A stretch of 64,000 nucleotides of DNA, from assembly GCF_018070575.1 (NCBI RefSeq), contig NZ_JAGPXN010000011.1, positions 124,001 through 188,000 on the forward strand, given 5' to 3'. The notes under the pieces were generated by a model. That model saw only the letters and a program-made list of their open reading frames with translations, was not told the DNA's origin and did no database searches. Position 1 is the stretch's first letter, and each line of letters begins with the position of its first letter. Position numbers and translations under genes: made by a program. This DNA is from Micromonospora sp. C31. GTDB taxonomy: Bacteria > Actinomycetota > Actinomycetes > Mycobacteriales > Micromonosporaceae. Positions 50,035 through 58,817 of the stretch are shown here, one piece after another.

Positions 50035-51566
50035 CCGTCACCATCCTGCCCACCGGGATCTCCCCCGCCGACGTGCTCGCCGTGGCGCGCGGCACCGCCA
50101 AGGTCGTCCTCGACCCGGCCACCGTGGACGTCATGACCACCAGCCGGTCCATCGTCGACGGCATCGAGGCCGCCGGCCGCCCGGTCTACGGCGTCTCCAC
50201 CGGCTTCGGCGCGCTGGCGAACACCTTCGTCGCACCCGAGCGGCGGGCCGAACTCCAGCACGCGCTGATCCGCTCGCACGCCGCCGGCGTGGGGGCGCCG
50301 ATGCCGCGCGAGGTGGTCCGGGCCATGATGCTGCTGCGGGTCCGCTCGCTGGCGCTCGGCCGCTCCGGGGTCCGGCCCCTGCTCGCCGAGGCGCTGGTCG
50401 ACCTGCTCAACCACGACGTGACGCCGTGGGTGCCGGAGCACGGCTCGCTGGGCGCCTCCGGCGACCTGGCGCCGCTGGCGCACTGCGCGCTGGTGCTGCT
50501 CGGCGAGGGCTGGGTGCTCGGCCCGGGCGGCGAGCGGCTGCCCGCCGACGACGCGCTGCGCCGGGCCGGGCTCACGCCGGTCGAGCTGGCCGCCAAGGAG
50601 GGGCTGGCGCTGATCAACGGCACCGACGGCATGCTCGGCATGCTGCTGCTGGCGATCCACGACGCCGCGCACCTGTTCACGATGGCCGACGTCACCGCCG
50701 CCCTCGCCATCGAGGCGATGCTCGGCTCGGAGCGGCCGTTCCTGCCGGAGCTGCACGCCATCCGGCCGCATCCCGGGCAGTCGGCCTCGGCGGCGAACAT
50801 CCACCGGCTGCTCCAGGACTCCCGGGTGATGGACTCGCACCGCGACGACCTGGCGCACGCGGTGCAGGACGCGTACTCGATGCGGTGCGCGCCGCAGGTC
50901 GCCGGGGCGGCCCGGGACACGCTGGACTTCGTCCGTACGGTGGCCGGCCGGGAGCTGGTCTCGGTGGTGGACAACCCGGTGGTGCTGCCCGACGGCCGCG
51001 TCGAGTCGACCGGGAACTTCCACGGCGCGCCGCTCGGTTTCGCCGCGGACTTCCTGGCCATCGCCGCCGCCGAGGTGGGCGCGATCGCCGAGCGCCGGGT
51101 GGACCGGCTGCTCGACGTCACCCGGTCCCGGGAGCTGCCGGCGTTCCTCTCCCCCGACGCCGGGGTCAACTCCGGGCTGATGATCGCCCAGTACACGGCG
51201 GCGGGAATCGTCGCGGAGAACCGCCGGCTCGCCGCGCCCGCGTCGGTGGACTCGCTGCCCACCAGCGGCATGCAGGAGGACCACGTCTCGATGGGCTGGG
51301 CGGCGGCCAAGAAGCTGCGTACGGTGCTGGACAACCTGGCCAGCCTGCTCGCCGTCGAACTGCTCGCCGGGGTACGCGGGCTCCAGCTGCGCGCCCCGCT
51401 CGACCCGTCGCCGGCCGGCCGGGCGGCCGTCGCGGCGCTCGGCGGGATCGTCGGGGAACCCGGGCCGGACGTCTTCCTGGCCCCGCTGATGGAGGCCGCC
51501 CGGTCCGTACTGGCCGGGCCCGACCTGCGCGCCGCCATCGAACGCGAGATCGGGCCCCTCGACTGA
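50031..51566 (+). CDS. hutH: Histidine ammonia-lyase
   Basis: The 511-residue lyase contains the Ala-Ser-Gly that forms the MIO cofactor in GSLGASGDLAPLAH, plus YGVSTGFGALAN, GLALINGTDGMLGMLLLAIH, QDAYSMRCAPQV and TSGMQEDHVSMGW. It deaminates histidine to urocanate, the first step of the pathway. The enzyme for step one is encoded last in the operon. Its ATG overlaps the hutI stop. Length and motifs are complete. A strong hairpin ends the transcript ten bases after the stop. Confidence 0.98.
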   Translation: MTVTILPTGISPADVLAVARGTAKVVLDPATVDVMTTSRSIVDGIEAAGRPVYGVSTGFGALANTFVAPERRAELQHALIRSHAAGVGAPMPREVVRAMMLLRVRSLALGRSGVRPLLAEALVDLLNHDVTPWVPEHGSLGASGDLAPLAHCALVLLGEGWVLGPGGERLPADDALRRAGLTPVELAAKEGLALINGTDGMLGMLLLAIHDAAHLFTMADVTAALAIEAMLGSERPFLPELHAIRPHPGQSASAANIHRLLQDSRVMDSHRDDLAHAVQDAYSMRCAPQVAGAARDTLDFVRTVAGRELVSVVDNPVVLPDGRVESTGNFHGAPLGFAADFLAIAAAEVGAIAERRVDRLLDVTRSRELPAFLSPDAGVNSGLMIAQYTAAGIVAENRRLAAPASVDSLPTSGMQEDHVSMGWAAAKKLRTVLDNLASLLAVELLAGVRGLQLRAPLDPSPAGRAAVAALGGIVGEPGPDVFLAPLMEAARSVLAGPDLRAAIEREIGPLD

Positions 51567-51575
51567 CGGCCGCAT

Positions 51576-51604
51576 CCGGGCCACCGCACGCCACGGTGGC
51601 CCGG
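51576..51604. terminator. Terminator at the end of the hut operon
   Basis: CCGGGCCACCG pairs perfectly with CGGTGGCCCGG across a 7-base loop. It lies between convergent hutH and rdgB and can end both transcripts. Confidence 0.8.
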
Positions 51605-51660
51605 GTGCCCACGCGGCCGACCCCGACGGGTGTCGGCACCCCTCCCACCGGGGCGGTCCG

Positions 51661-52278
51661 TCAGCTCGCGGGCGGCAGCACCTTGGCGACCAGCTTGGCC
51701 AGCTCGCGCAGCGCCTTGCCCCGGTGGCTGACCGCGTCCTTCTCCTGCGGCGTCAGCTCCGCGTTGGTGCGGTCCTGCCCGTCGCCGAGGAAGATCGGGT
51801 CGTAGCCGAACCCGCCGTCGCCGCGCGGCGTCCGGAGCAGCCGGCCGCTCTGCCGGCCGTCGACCAGGTGCTCCTTGCCGCCGGGCAGCACCAGCGCCAC
51901 CGTGCAGACGAAGGACGCGCCCCGGTGCTCGTCGGGCAGGTCCGCGATCTGGTCCAGGACGAGCTGGAGGTTGGCCTGGTCGTTGCCGTGCCGGCCGGCC
52001 CAGCGGGCGCTGAACACCCCCGGCATGCCGTTGAGGGCCTCGACGGCGATCCCGGAGTCGTCGGCGATCGTCGGCAGGCCGGTACGCCGGCAGCCCTCCC
52101 GCGCCTTGATCAGCGCGTTCTCGCCGAAGGTCAGGCCGGTCTCGGGCAGCTCCGGGTACTCCTCGACGTCGTCCAGCCCGATCAGGGCGACGCGGTGCGC
52201 GCCGAGCGCGCCGTCGAGGATCCGCTGGAGCTCGACGAGCTTCTTGCGGTTACGGGTGGCGAGCAGCACCTTGTTCAT
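51661..52278 (-). CDS. rdgB: XTP/dITP pyrophosphatase (Ham1/RdgB)
   Basis: The 205-residue protein has the family start KVLLATRNRKKLVELQRIL, the substrate-binding TFGENALIKAREGCRRTGLP TIADDSGIAVEAL, FSARWAG and the late GGFGYDPIF, HRGKAL. It hydrolyses non-canonical purine triphosphates such as ITP and XTP to protect DNA and RNA. It follows rph in the usual actinobacterial order, but the two are separated by a duplicated 56-bp repeat whose mini-frame ends on the A of the rdgB ATG (TGATG). Confidence 0.97.
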   Translation of the reverse strand: MNKVLLATRNRKKLVELQRILDGALGAHRVALIGLDDVEEYPELPETGLTFGENALIKAREGCRRTGLPTIADDSGIAVEALNGMPGVFSARWAGRHGNDQANLQLVLDQIADLPDEHRGASFVCTVALVLPGGKEHLVDGRQSGRLLRTPRGDGGFGYDPIFLGDGQDRTNAELTPQEKDAVSHRGKALRELAKLVAKVLPPAS

Positions 52279-52390
52279 CAGAATCCACCTTCGTTCGCGA
52301 CTGCGGGGCTCGCAAGCTCACTCCTCGCGCTCACCAGAATCCACCTTCGTTCGCGACTGCGGGGCTCGCAAGCTCACTCCTCGCGCTCAC
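52279..52390 (-). repeat. Exact tandem 56-bp repeat encoding coupled minigenes
   Basis: Two identical 56-base units (52279-52334 and 52335-52390) fill the rph-rdgB gap. Read on the minus strand each begins GTGAGC and encodes VSARSELASPAVANEGGF. The first copy's GTG overlaps the rph stop (GTGA), its own stop overlaps the second copy's GTG (TGGTGA), and the second copy ends TGATG on the rdgB start. Each unit carries GAAGGTGG at ribosome-site distance before the next start. I recall this repeat as common in Micromonospora genomes. Confidence 0.95.
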
Positions 52391-53118
52391 GGGAGGGAGA
52401 GCGCCTTCCGCTGGGCTTCGGCCAGTTCCACGCAGCCGGCGACGGCCAGGTCGAGCAGGGCGTCGAGCTGCTCGCGGGCGAACACGCCCGCCTCGCCGGT
52501 GCCCTGCACCTCGACGAACTCACCGGTGCCGGTGCAGACCACGTTCATGTCGACCTCGGCGGCGACGTCCTCGGTGTAGTCGAGGTCCAGCCGGGGCTCG
52601 CCGTCGATGATCCCGACGCTGATCGCGGCCACCGAGCGGTGCATCACCTTCTCCGGCCTGCCGACCAGCGACTTGCGCCCGGCCAGCCAGGTCACCGCGT
52701 CGTGCAGCGCCACGTACGCGCCGGTGATCGCGGCGGTGCGGGTGCCGCCGTCGGCCTGGAGCACGTCGCAGTCGAGCACGATCGAGTTCTCGCCGAGCGC
52801 CTTCAGGTCGATGGCGGCCCGCAGGCTCCGGCCGATCAGCCGGGAGATCTCGTGCGTACGCCCGCCGACGCGGCCCTTGACGCTCTCCCGGTCGGAGCGG
52901 GTGTTGGTGGCCCGCGGCAGCATCGCGTACTCGGCGGTCACCCAGCCCAGCCCGGACCCCTTGCGCCAGCGGGGCACCCCCTCGGTGACGCTGGCGGTGC
53001 AGAGCACCCGGGTGCCGCCGAACTCCACGAGCACCGAGCCCTCCGGATGGGTGCTCCAGCCCCGGGTCAACGTCACAGGTCGGAGTTCGTCGGGTCGCCG
53101 CCCGTCAGGTCGCGCCAT
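52387..53118 (-). CDS. rph: Ribonuclease PH
   Basis: The 243-residue phosphorolytic 3'-5' exoribonuclease has the family start RPDELRPVTLTRGW, then GTRVLCTASVTEGVPRW, LPRATNTRSDRESVKGRVGG RTHEISRLIGRSLRA and CDVLQADGGTRTAAITGAYV. It trims the 3' ends of tRNA and other RNAs using phosphate. The ATG begins the conserved part. Its stop overlaps the GTG of the first repeat minigene, so translation may pass on through the repeats to rdgB. Confidence 0.98.
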   Translation of the reverse strand: MARPDGRRPDELRPVTLTRGWSTHPEGSVLVEFGGTRVLCTASVTEGVPRWRKGSGLGWVTAEYAMLPRATNTRSDRESVKGRVGGRTHEISRLIGRSLRAAIDLKALGENSIVLDCDVLQADGGTRTAAITGAYVALHDAVTWLAGRKSLVGRPEKVMHRSVAAISVGIIDGEPRLDLDYTEDVAAEVDMNVVCTGTGEFVEVQGTGEAGVFAREQLDALLDLAVAGCVELAEAQRKALSLP

Positions 53119-53184
53119 CCCTGCACCCTATGCGGTGCCCCGACCGGTGTGCCCCGGGGTGTCCCGCCCCGGCACCCGGGCGGG

Positions 53185-53931
53185 TCAGACCTCGTAGCTG
53201 GCGCCGGGCCGGACCACCTCGAGCGGCCCGTCGAAGGCCGTGCCGGCCGACTCGACGGTGTGCGCCTCGCTGCCCCAGGCGGCCACCAGATGGGTGAGCA
53301 GCAGCCGGCCCACCCCCGCCTTGGTCGCCGCCTCGCCGGCCTCCCGGCCCGTCAGGTGCAGGTCCGGCGGGTTCTCCACGCCGTCGAGGTAGCTCGCCTC
53401 GCAGAGGAACGTGTCGGCGTCCTGGGCCAGCCGGAGCAACGCGTCGCAGGGTGCCGTGTCCGAGGAGTAGCAGAGCACCCGGCCGCCGTGCTCCAGCCGG
53501 ACGCCGTACGTCTCGACGGGGTGGTTGACCCGGTCGACGGTGACGGCGAAGGGGCCGATCGGGAAGGTGCCGGGTTGGAGGGCGTAGAACTGGTAGACGT
53601 CCTCGACCGTGCTGTCCTCCTGCCCGTAGACGGCCGCCAGCCGGTCCGGGGCACCCGACGGGGCGTAGACGGGCAGCGGCGGGCACGGACCGTCGGGCGC
53701 GTAGCGGCGGACCACCACGTACGAGGCGGCGTCGAGGATGTGGTCGCAGTGCAGGTGGGTGAGGACGATGGCGTCCGGGGCGTGCAGCCCGGCGTAGCGC
53801 TGGAGGTTGGACAGCGACCCCGAGCCGAAGTCGAGCAGCAGCCGGAAGCCGTCCGCCTCGACGAGGTAGGCCGAGCAGGGGGACTCGGGACCGGGGAAAC
53901 TGCCCGCGCAGCCCAGTACGGTCAGCCGCAT
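53185..53931 (-). CDS. Metallo-beta-lactamase-fold hydrolase, RNase Z-like
   Basis: The 248-residue protein has LTVLGCAGSFPGPESPCSAY, the metal motif HxHxDH in LTHLHCDHILDAA, a second His/Asp set in CYSSDTAPCD and a late LLTHLVAAW. The short form without an exosite arm is typical of actinobacterial proteins next to rph and cysM, some of which act as cyclic-nucleotide phosphodiesterases. It follows cysM by 287 bases without a gene between. RNA or cyclic nucleotide hydrolysis are both possible. Confidence 0.88.
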   Translation of the reverse strand: MRLTVLGCAGSFPGPESPCSAYLVEADGFRLLLDFGSGSLSNLQRYAGLHAPDAIVLTHLHCDHILDAASYVVVRRYAPDGPCPPLPVYAPSGAPDRLAAVYGQEDSTVEDVYQFYALQPGTFPIGPFAVTVDRVNHPVETYGVRLEHGGRVLCYSSDTAPCDALLRLAQDADTFLCEASYLDGVENPPDLHLTGREAGEAATKAGVGRLLLTHLVAAWGSEAHTVESAGTAFDGPLEVVRPGASYEV

Positions 53932-54218
53932 CGAGTCATCCCAATGTAACTGTGCGTAGTCTTCGCGCCGACGGTCCCACTGTGGATGATCTCTACCGAC
54001 GCGTACGCCACGCAGGGCAGCCTACGCGCGCCCGCGCGGCCACAAGAGTCATCCACTGGAAGTTGTCATCAACGTGACACCCCGCCCGGGTCCCGCCGCG
54101 CCGCCCGCCCGGACGGCGTCACGACACGGCGCTCGCCGGTAGCGCTGGGTGAGTGGACGACGGGGGCCCGCCGGGTGGCCGGACCACCGACGTGGATCGG
54201 CGGCCCGACCACCCGACG

Positions 54219-55184
54219 TCAGGCCCAGAGCTGCCCCTCCAGGGCGTCCTCGGCGTCGGCCAGGGTGCCGACGTAGGCCCCCGTGGAGAGGTACTTCCAG
54301 CCGCCGTCGGCGACCACGAAGGCCACGTCGGCGCGTTGGCCGGCGCGGACGGCCTCGTGCGCCACCGCCAGTGCGGCGTGCAGGATCGCGCCCGTGGAGA
54401 ACCCGGCGAAGATGCCCTCCACCTCGACGAGCTGCCGGGTCCGCAGCACCGCGTCGCGGGTGCCGACGGAGAAGCGCCGGGACAGCACCGACGCGTCGTA
54501 GAGCTCCGGGACGTAACCCTCGTCGATGTTGCGCAGCCCGTAGACCAGCTCGCCGTAGCGGGGCTCGGCCGCGACGACCTGGACGCCGTCGACCTTCTCC
54601 CGCAGGTAGCGCCCCGTGCCCATCAGCGTCCCGGTGGTGCCGAGACCCGCCACGAAGTGCGTGATCGTGGGCAGGTCGTGCAGCAGCTCCGGACCGGTGG
54701 TCTCGTAGTGGGCCCGCGCGTTGGCCTCGTTGCCGTACTGGAAGAGCATGACCCAGTCGGGGTGCTCGGCCGAGATCTGCTTGGCGGTGGCCACCGCCTG
54801 GTTGGAGCCACCCGCCGCCGGCGAGAAGATGATCTCCGCGCCGTACATCCGGAGCAGCTGCACCCGCTCGGTCGAGACGTTCTCCGGCATCACGCAGACC
54901 AGCCGGTAGCCGCGCAGCTTGGCCACCATGGCCAGCGAGATGCCGGTGTTGCCGCTGGTCGGTTCGAGGATGGTGTCGCCCGGCCGGAGCCGGCCCGCCT
55001 CCTCGGCCGCCCGCACCATGAACAGGGCCGCCCGGTCCTTGATGCTGCCGGTCGGGTTCCGGTCCTCCAGCTTCGCCCAGAGCCGCACCGGCGGCGCCCC
55101 GTCGGGCACCGTCGGGGAGAGCCGGGGCAGCCCGACCAGGGGCGTTCCCCCGCAGGCGTCGAGGAGGCTGTCGTACCTCGCCAT
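54219..55184 (-). CDS. cysM: CysO-dependent cysteine synthase
   Basis: The 321-residue PLP enzyme has the Schiff-base Lys in NPTGSIKDRAALFM, the EPTSGNTGISLAMVA loop, and PLP phosphate-binding GLGTTGTLMGTGRY. Located directly after a MoaD/ThiS-like CysO gene and a JAMM protease gene, it matches mycobacterial CysM, which condenses O-phosphoserine with the thiocarboxylate of CysO. The short gap of 14 bases to cysO supports co-transcription. This pathway supplies cysteine under oxidative stress. Confidence 0.95.
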   Translation of the reverse strand: MARYDSLLDACGGTPLVGLPRLSPTVPDGAPPVRLWAKLEDRNPTGSIKDRAALFMVRAAEEAGRLRPGDTILEPTSGNTGISLAMVAKLRGYRLVCVMPENVSTERVQLLRMYGAEIIFSPAAGGSNQAVATAKQISAEHPDWVMLFQYGNEANARAHYETTGPELLHDLPTITHFVAGLGTTGTLMGTGRYLREKVDGVQVVAAEPRYGELVYGLRNIDEGYVPELYDASVLSRRFSVGTRDAVLRTRQLVEVEGIFAGFSTGAILHAALAVAHEAVRAGQRADVAFVVADGGWKYLSTGAYVGTLADAEDALEGQLWA

Positions 55185-55198
55185 GGCGACCGCCGCCG

Positions 55199-55537
55199 TC
55201 AGCGGGCGGCGGCGGCCGCGACGCCGTGCTGGGCGATCGCGGCGGCCGCGGCGAAGCCGAACGCGCCGCCGGCGACCGCCGGCAGGATGGTCACGCTGTC
55301 GCCGTCGTTGATCTTGGCGTCCAGCGCGCCGAGGAAGCGGACGTCCTCGTCGTTGACGTAGACGTTGACGAAGCGGTGCAGCGCACCGGCGTCGGTGACC
55401 AGCCGGGCCTTCAGGCCGGCGTGCCGGGAGTCCAGGTCGGCGAGCAGGTCGGCGAGCGTGTCGCCGGTGCCCTCGACGACCTTCGCGCCGCCGGTGTGGC
55501 TGCGCAGGATGGTGGGGATGCGAACCTCGATGGCCAT
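55199..55537 (-). CDS. cysO: Sulfur-carrier protein CysO with a C-terminal tail after Gly-Gly
   Basis: The 112-residue protein has the ubiquitin-like MoaD/ThiS fold (IEVRIPTILRSHTGG; LHRFVNVYVNDEDVRFLGAL; INDGDSVTILPAVAGG). In mycobacterial CysO the protein ends at the Gly-Gly that receives sulfur. Here 21 more residues follow Gly91 (AFGFAAAAAIAQHGVAAAAAR), so the diglycine is masked. The adjacent JAMM protease could remove the tail to expose it, as HcyD does for HcyS in Wolinella. A recent loss of the original stop codon is the alternative. Confidence 0.95.
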   Translation of the reverse strand: MAIEVRIPTILRSHTGGAKVVEGTGDTLADLLADLDSRHAGLKARLVTDAGALHRFVNVYVNDEDVRFLGALDAKINDGDSVTILPAVAGGAFGFAAAAAIAQHGVAAAAAR

Positions 55538-55610
55538 GATGTCGTGCTCCTTGACGATGATCGGGCGTGCCGGAAGGTGACGGGACGTGGACGGGTGTGG
55601 CGGCGCTGGA

Positions 55611-56099
55611 TCAGCGGCCGGAACACTCGTAGTCGACCGTCGCCGGGCTCTGCCCGAACATGTAGGACTGCACGGCGTGCGGGTCCACCCCCGCCTCCAC
55701 GATCCGGACCGGCTCCTCGGTCACCACGCCGTCGACGATCCGGAAGGAGCGGATCTCCTCAGAGTCGGGGTCGCGGGTGGAGACCAGCAGGTAGTGTGCG
55801 CCGGGCTCACCGGCGAAGGAGATGTCCGTCCGGGACGGGTACGCCTCCGTGGCGGTGTGCGAGTGGTAGATGACGACGGGCTCCTCGTCCCGGTCGTCCA
55901 TCTCGCGCCACACCCGCAACTGCTCCATCGAGTCGAACTCGTAGAACGTCATGGAACGGGCGGCGTTGTCCATCGGGATGTGCCGGGCGGGGGTGTCGCT
56001 GCCGGCAGGGCCGGCGACCACGCCACACGCCTCGTCGGGGTGGTCCCGACGAGCGTGGGCGACGATCGCTTCGACGATCGACCGGTCGATGCTCAGCAC
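55611..56099 (-). CDS. mec: JAMM-type metalloprotease (Mec-like)
   Basis: The 162-residue protein has the JAMM zinc motif H-x-H-x7-S-x2-D in IYHSHTATEAYPSRTDISF and the upstream Glu in DEACGVVAG. Mycobacterial Mec cleaves cysteine from the CysO-Cys adduct. Here it may also process the tail of CysO. The GTG start gives MLSIDRSIVEAIVAHARRDH, a usual Mec N-terminus. It lies 73 bases before cysO and 53 bases after the DUF2017 gene in one direction. Confidence 0.93.
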   Translation of the reverse strand: MLSIDRSIVEAIVAHARRDHPDEACGVVAGPAGSDTPARHIPMDNAARSMTFYEFDSMEQLRVWREMDDRDEEPVVIYHSHTATEAYPSRTDISFAGEPGAHYLLVSTRDPDSEEIRSFRIVDGVVTEEPVRIVEAGVDPHAVQSYMFGQSPATVDYECSGR

Positions 56100-56152
56100 G
56101 TGTCCCAGCCTAACGCGTACCTGGCGCGACCTTAAGGTGGCGGCGGTCACGC

Positions 56153-56647
56153 CTAGTCGATCAAGGCGTTGAGCAGGGACTCCTGGAGATAGCCGAGGTA
56201 CGCGTAGACCGACAGTTGGAACACCCGGCTGGAGGTCGGATCCTCGGCGACCGCGTCGTCGAGCTCCTCGCCGAGGTCGGTGCCGTCCTTGATCTCCAGC
56301 CGGACGCCCATCGCCAGCCGGGCGTCGTTGAGCGCCCGCAGCCATGCCTCGGCCGCCTCCGCGTCCAGGCGCACCTCGCCGCCGGCGGAGTCGGGCAGCG
56401 AGGCGAGGATCGCCCCGGCCTGGTCGATCTTGGCGGTCTTGAGGTCGCCCTCGGTGTAGCGGCGGAACTCGGCGGTGCCGGACGCGTCCTCCGGGTAGAC
56501 CTCGGGGAAGAGCCGACCCACCACCGGGTCGGTGTGGTCGAAGCCGTCGGTGAGCAGCCCCACCACCTCGGCGGCCACCTTCCGCAGCACGCGCACCTCG
56601 TCGACGGCGAAGGTGGCGACGTAGCGGTCGCCCTGGCGACGGAACAT
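56153..56647 (-). CDS. DUF2017 family protein
   Basis: The 164-residue soluble protein (FRRQGDRYVATFAVDEVRVL; EFRRYTEGDLKTAKIDQAGA; VFQLSVYAYLGYLQESLLNA) matches DUF2017, an actinobacterial family almost always next to clpS. Its role is unknown; a regulatory role in Clp proteolysis is a guess from conserved position. A GTG at 56653 overlapping the clpS stop as GTGA is an alternative start. The ATG at 56647 starts the conserved domain. Confidence 0.9.
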   Translation of the reverse strand: MFRRQGDRYVATFAVDEVRVLRKVAAEVVGLLTDGFDHTDPVVGRLFPEVYPEDASGTAEFRRYTEGDLKTAKIDQAGAILASLPDSAGGEVRLDAEAAEAWLRALNDARLAMGVRLEIKDGTDLGEELDDAVAEDPTSSRVFQLSVYAYLGYLQESLLNALID

Positions 56648-56649
56648 GC

Positions 56650-56940
56650 TCACGACCGGTCCACCGTCGCCCACAGCCCGTACGCGTGCAGCTGCGACGC
56701 GTCGTGCTCCATCCGCTCCCGGGCGCCGCTGGAGACCACGGCGCGACCCTTGTGGTGCACGTCGAGCATGAGTTGTTCCGCCTTCTCCCGGCTGTAGCCG
56801 AAGAGCTTCTGAAAGACCCAGGTCACGTAGGGCATGAGGTTGACCGGGTCGTCCCACACGATCGTCACCCACGGCCGATCGGACGCCGGCACCTCGTCGG
56901 TGTCCGGCGTTTCGACAGGTGCAACCTGGGGAGCCGCCAT
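56650..56940 (-). CDS. clpS: ATP-dependent Clp protease adaptor ClpS
   Basis: The 96-residue protein has the ClpS core WVTIVWDDPVNLMPYVTWVF, LFGYSREKAEQLMLDVHHKG RAVV and the final HAYGLWATVDRS. The DDPVN/M and H66-type residues that grip N-degron side chains are present. ClpS delivers N-end-rule substrates to ClpCP/ClpAP. The start is uncertain: ATG at 56940 or at 56949 (three codons more, with GGTGG upstream). It is divergent in direction from pncB further right and starts the clpS-rdgB gene row. Confidence 0.95.
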   Translation of the reverse strand: MAAPQVAPVETPDTDEVPASDRPWVTIVWDDPVNLMPYVTWVFQKLFGYSREKAEQLMLDVHHKGRAVVSSGARERMEHDASQLHAYGLWATVDRS

Positions 56941-57088
56941 GCCCCCCATCGTGCCACCGGATCCGGCGAATCGAGGAACCGGAAGGCCGGCCCGGCGCGG
57001 ATCGCCGCGTCCGGCCTGGTCAGGGGCGTCGGCGACAGCGACTGGCGGCCTCGGCCCGGTGCCGATGCCGCCAGCGAGCGGGCCGCCC

Positions 57089-58615
57089 TCAGGCGAGCAG
57101 GATGCCGTGGTCGACAGCATCGGAGAGCACCCCGTCCAGCGAGAGGCGGACCACCTCGAACCGCCGGGACACCTCCCGGGACAGCTCCAGTTCGACCTCG
57201 CGCAGCGCGCGCTGCGTCCAGGCCCGGGCGGCATTGGGATCGTGGTTGCCGGGGCTGCGCCAGTGCTGCCAGCAGCCGCCCGAGAGGGCCACGGCCACCG
57301 GCGGGAGCACCTCCACGCGCTCCACGCCCGGGTAGCTCGCCAGGGCGTCGGTCGCCCCGGCGCCGGTCAGCCCGGCCACGCCGCCGGTGCTGGTGACCAG
57401 CAGCACCCGGTCCAGCTCGTGCTCGCCCCGGTGCTCCGCCAGGGCCCAGCGCACCGGGGTGCGCAGGCGTCGGCGTACGCCCGTAGGCAGCGGCGCGCCG
57501 AGGACCCGGCCGGCGGCCCCCTCGATGAGCCCGCGCACCGCCTCGTCGCACTGGGCGGTGGCCAGCAGCGACAGCGCCTCCATCTCCTGGTCGAGCAGCT
57601 GCGGCAGGCCGGCGCAGCCGACCCCGAAGACGATCTCCTGCACCACGCGGAGGTGGATGTTCGCCAACTCCAGGGAGAGGTGTTGGCGGATGCGCCGGGA
57701 GGAGGACCGGGCCTGCCGGTCGAGCTGCTCCGACCAGTCGCCCGGGTCGGCCACCACCGGCACCCGGCCGTGCGAGCCGGGCAGCACCGGCGGTTCGGCG
57801 CTCGCGCGCCGCAGCCCCTCGTCGGCGGCCCAGCCGACCAGGGCCCGGCGCAGGTCCGCCCCGTCACCCGACGCCCGCAACGGAAACCAGCGGGCGTCGG
57901 CGAGCCCGGGAACGGCGGCCAGCAGCGCCGCCCGGTGCGCCTCGACGGTGACCGCGACCGGATCCACCGGTGCGGGAGCCGACCCGACGGACGCCCCCGC
58001 GCCCTCCGGCACCGGCGCCCAGCCGCTCGCGCCCGGCGTCACCGCGAAGACGACCTGAACCCCGGCGCGGGCCAGGTCGGCGAGCAGGTGCAGCTCGACG
58101 GCGGTGAAGGCCTGGTCGGCGGCGATCACGAAGAGCGCCGCCCCGGACCGGACCGCCGCGTCGAACAGCAGCTGACCGCCGGCCACCCCGAGGGCGCCGG
58201 TGTCGGGCGTGTCGACGAGGCTGAAGTGCCGCAGCAGGGGCTCGGGCAGGCTCAGCTCGACCCGGCGCGGCGGGCGCGCGAGCGCCGGCCCGGCGGCCAG
58301 CCGGTCGGCGCCGTAGGAGTGCGGCTGGCGGTAGCCGGGCACGTAGGCGGCCCGCGTCGGCACCCGGGAGTGCCGCACCACGAGCCAGCTCCCGGCGGGC
58401 ACCGCGAGCATGGCGGGATCGAGCCGCAGCAGACGGGCGAGCACCTCGGAGCGCCCCGCGCCGGCCGGGCCGAGGCCGATCACGGCGAGCGGCTCCTCCG
58501 GCCGGCGGCCGGCGTCCCCCAGTCCGACGGGCAGCCGCCCGCGGCGGGGCAGCTCCGCGGCCGGGGCGGCGTCGTCGTCGGGCAGGTCGACGGCGGGGAG
58601 AGGACCGGGCTTCAT
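57089..58615 (-). CDS. Degenerate dynamin/GTPase-like protein of unknown function
   Basis: The 508-residue protein has a disordered start, then a P-loop-like VIGLGPAGAGRSEVLARLLR in which the Walker Lys is Arg, a switch-like HFSLVDTPDTGALGV in place of DTPG, and a strand AALFVIAADQAFTAVELHLL as in small GTPases. A long helical C-terminal half follows (LDRQARSSSRRIRQHLSLEL; VRWALAEHRGEHELDRVLLV). It resembles bacterial dynamin-like or YfjP-type GTPases that lost key nucleotide-binding residues. It lies between clpS and a LuxR gene. Membrane association through the helical part is only a possibility. Confidence 0.65.
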   Translation of the reverse strand: MKPGPLPAVDLPDDDAAPAAELPRRGRLPVGLGDAGRRPEEPLAVIGLGPAGAGRSEVLARLLRLDPAMLAVPAGSWLVVRHSRVPTRAAYVPGYRQPHSYGADRLAAGPALARPPRRVELSLPEPLLRHFSLVDTPDTGALGVAGGQLLFDAAVRSGAALFVIAADQAFTAVELHLLADLARAGVQVVFAVTPGASGWAPVPEGAGASVGSAPAPVDPVAVTVEAHRAALLAAVPGLADARWFPLRASGDGADLRRALVGWAADEGLRRASAEPPVLPGSHGRVPVVADPGDWSEQLDRQARSSSRRIRQHLSLELANIHLRVVQEIVFGVGCAGLPQLLDQEMEALSLLATAQCDEAVRGLIEGAAGRVLGAPLPTGVRRRLRTPVRWALAEHRGEHELDRVLLVTSTGGVAGLTGAGATDALASYPGVERVEVLPPVAVALSGGCWQHWRSPGNHDPNAARAWTQRALREVELELSREVSRRFEVVRLSLDGVLSDAVDHGILLA

Positions 58616-58817
58616 CGCAAGCGGCCTCCCGTGGCGGGCGACCGGCAGCAGCCGGCCGCGTGGAAACGTCCGGTGACGGCACCCGGATGCCGGAAGAGTA
58701 CGGGCGAGCAGGTCCCCGAACCGAACACTTCAAATACTCAGGGGTAACTAGGAGACTACTCAACTTCGGTGCGTGACGATGTGCACGCGGACGGAATCCG
58801 ATCGATATGCTGCCCCG

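Noticed and set aside
52279..52390. Insertion sequence remnant
   Set aside because: There are no terminal inverted repeats, transposase trace or target duplication; the exact 56-base tandem structure and phase with flanking genes fit a different kind of repeat.
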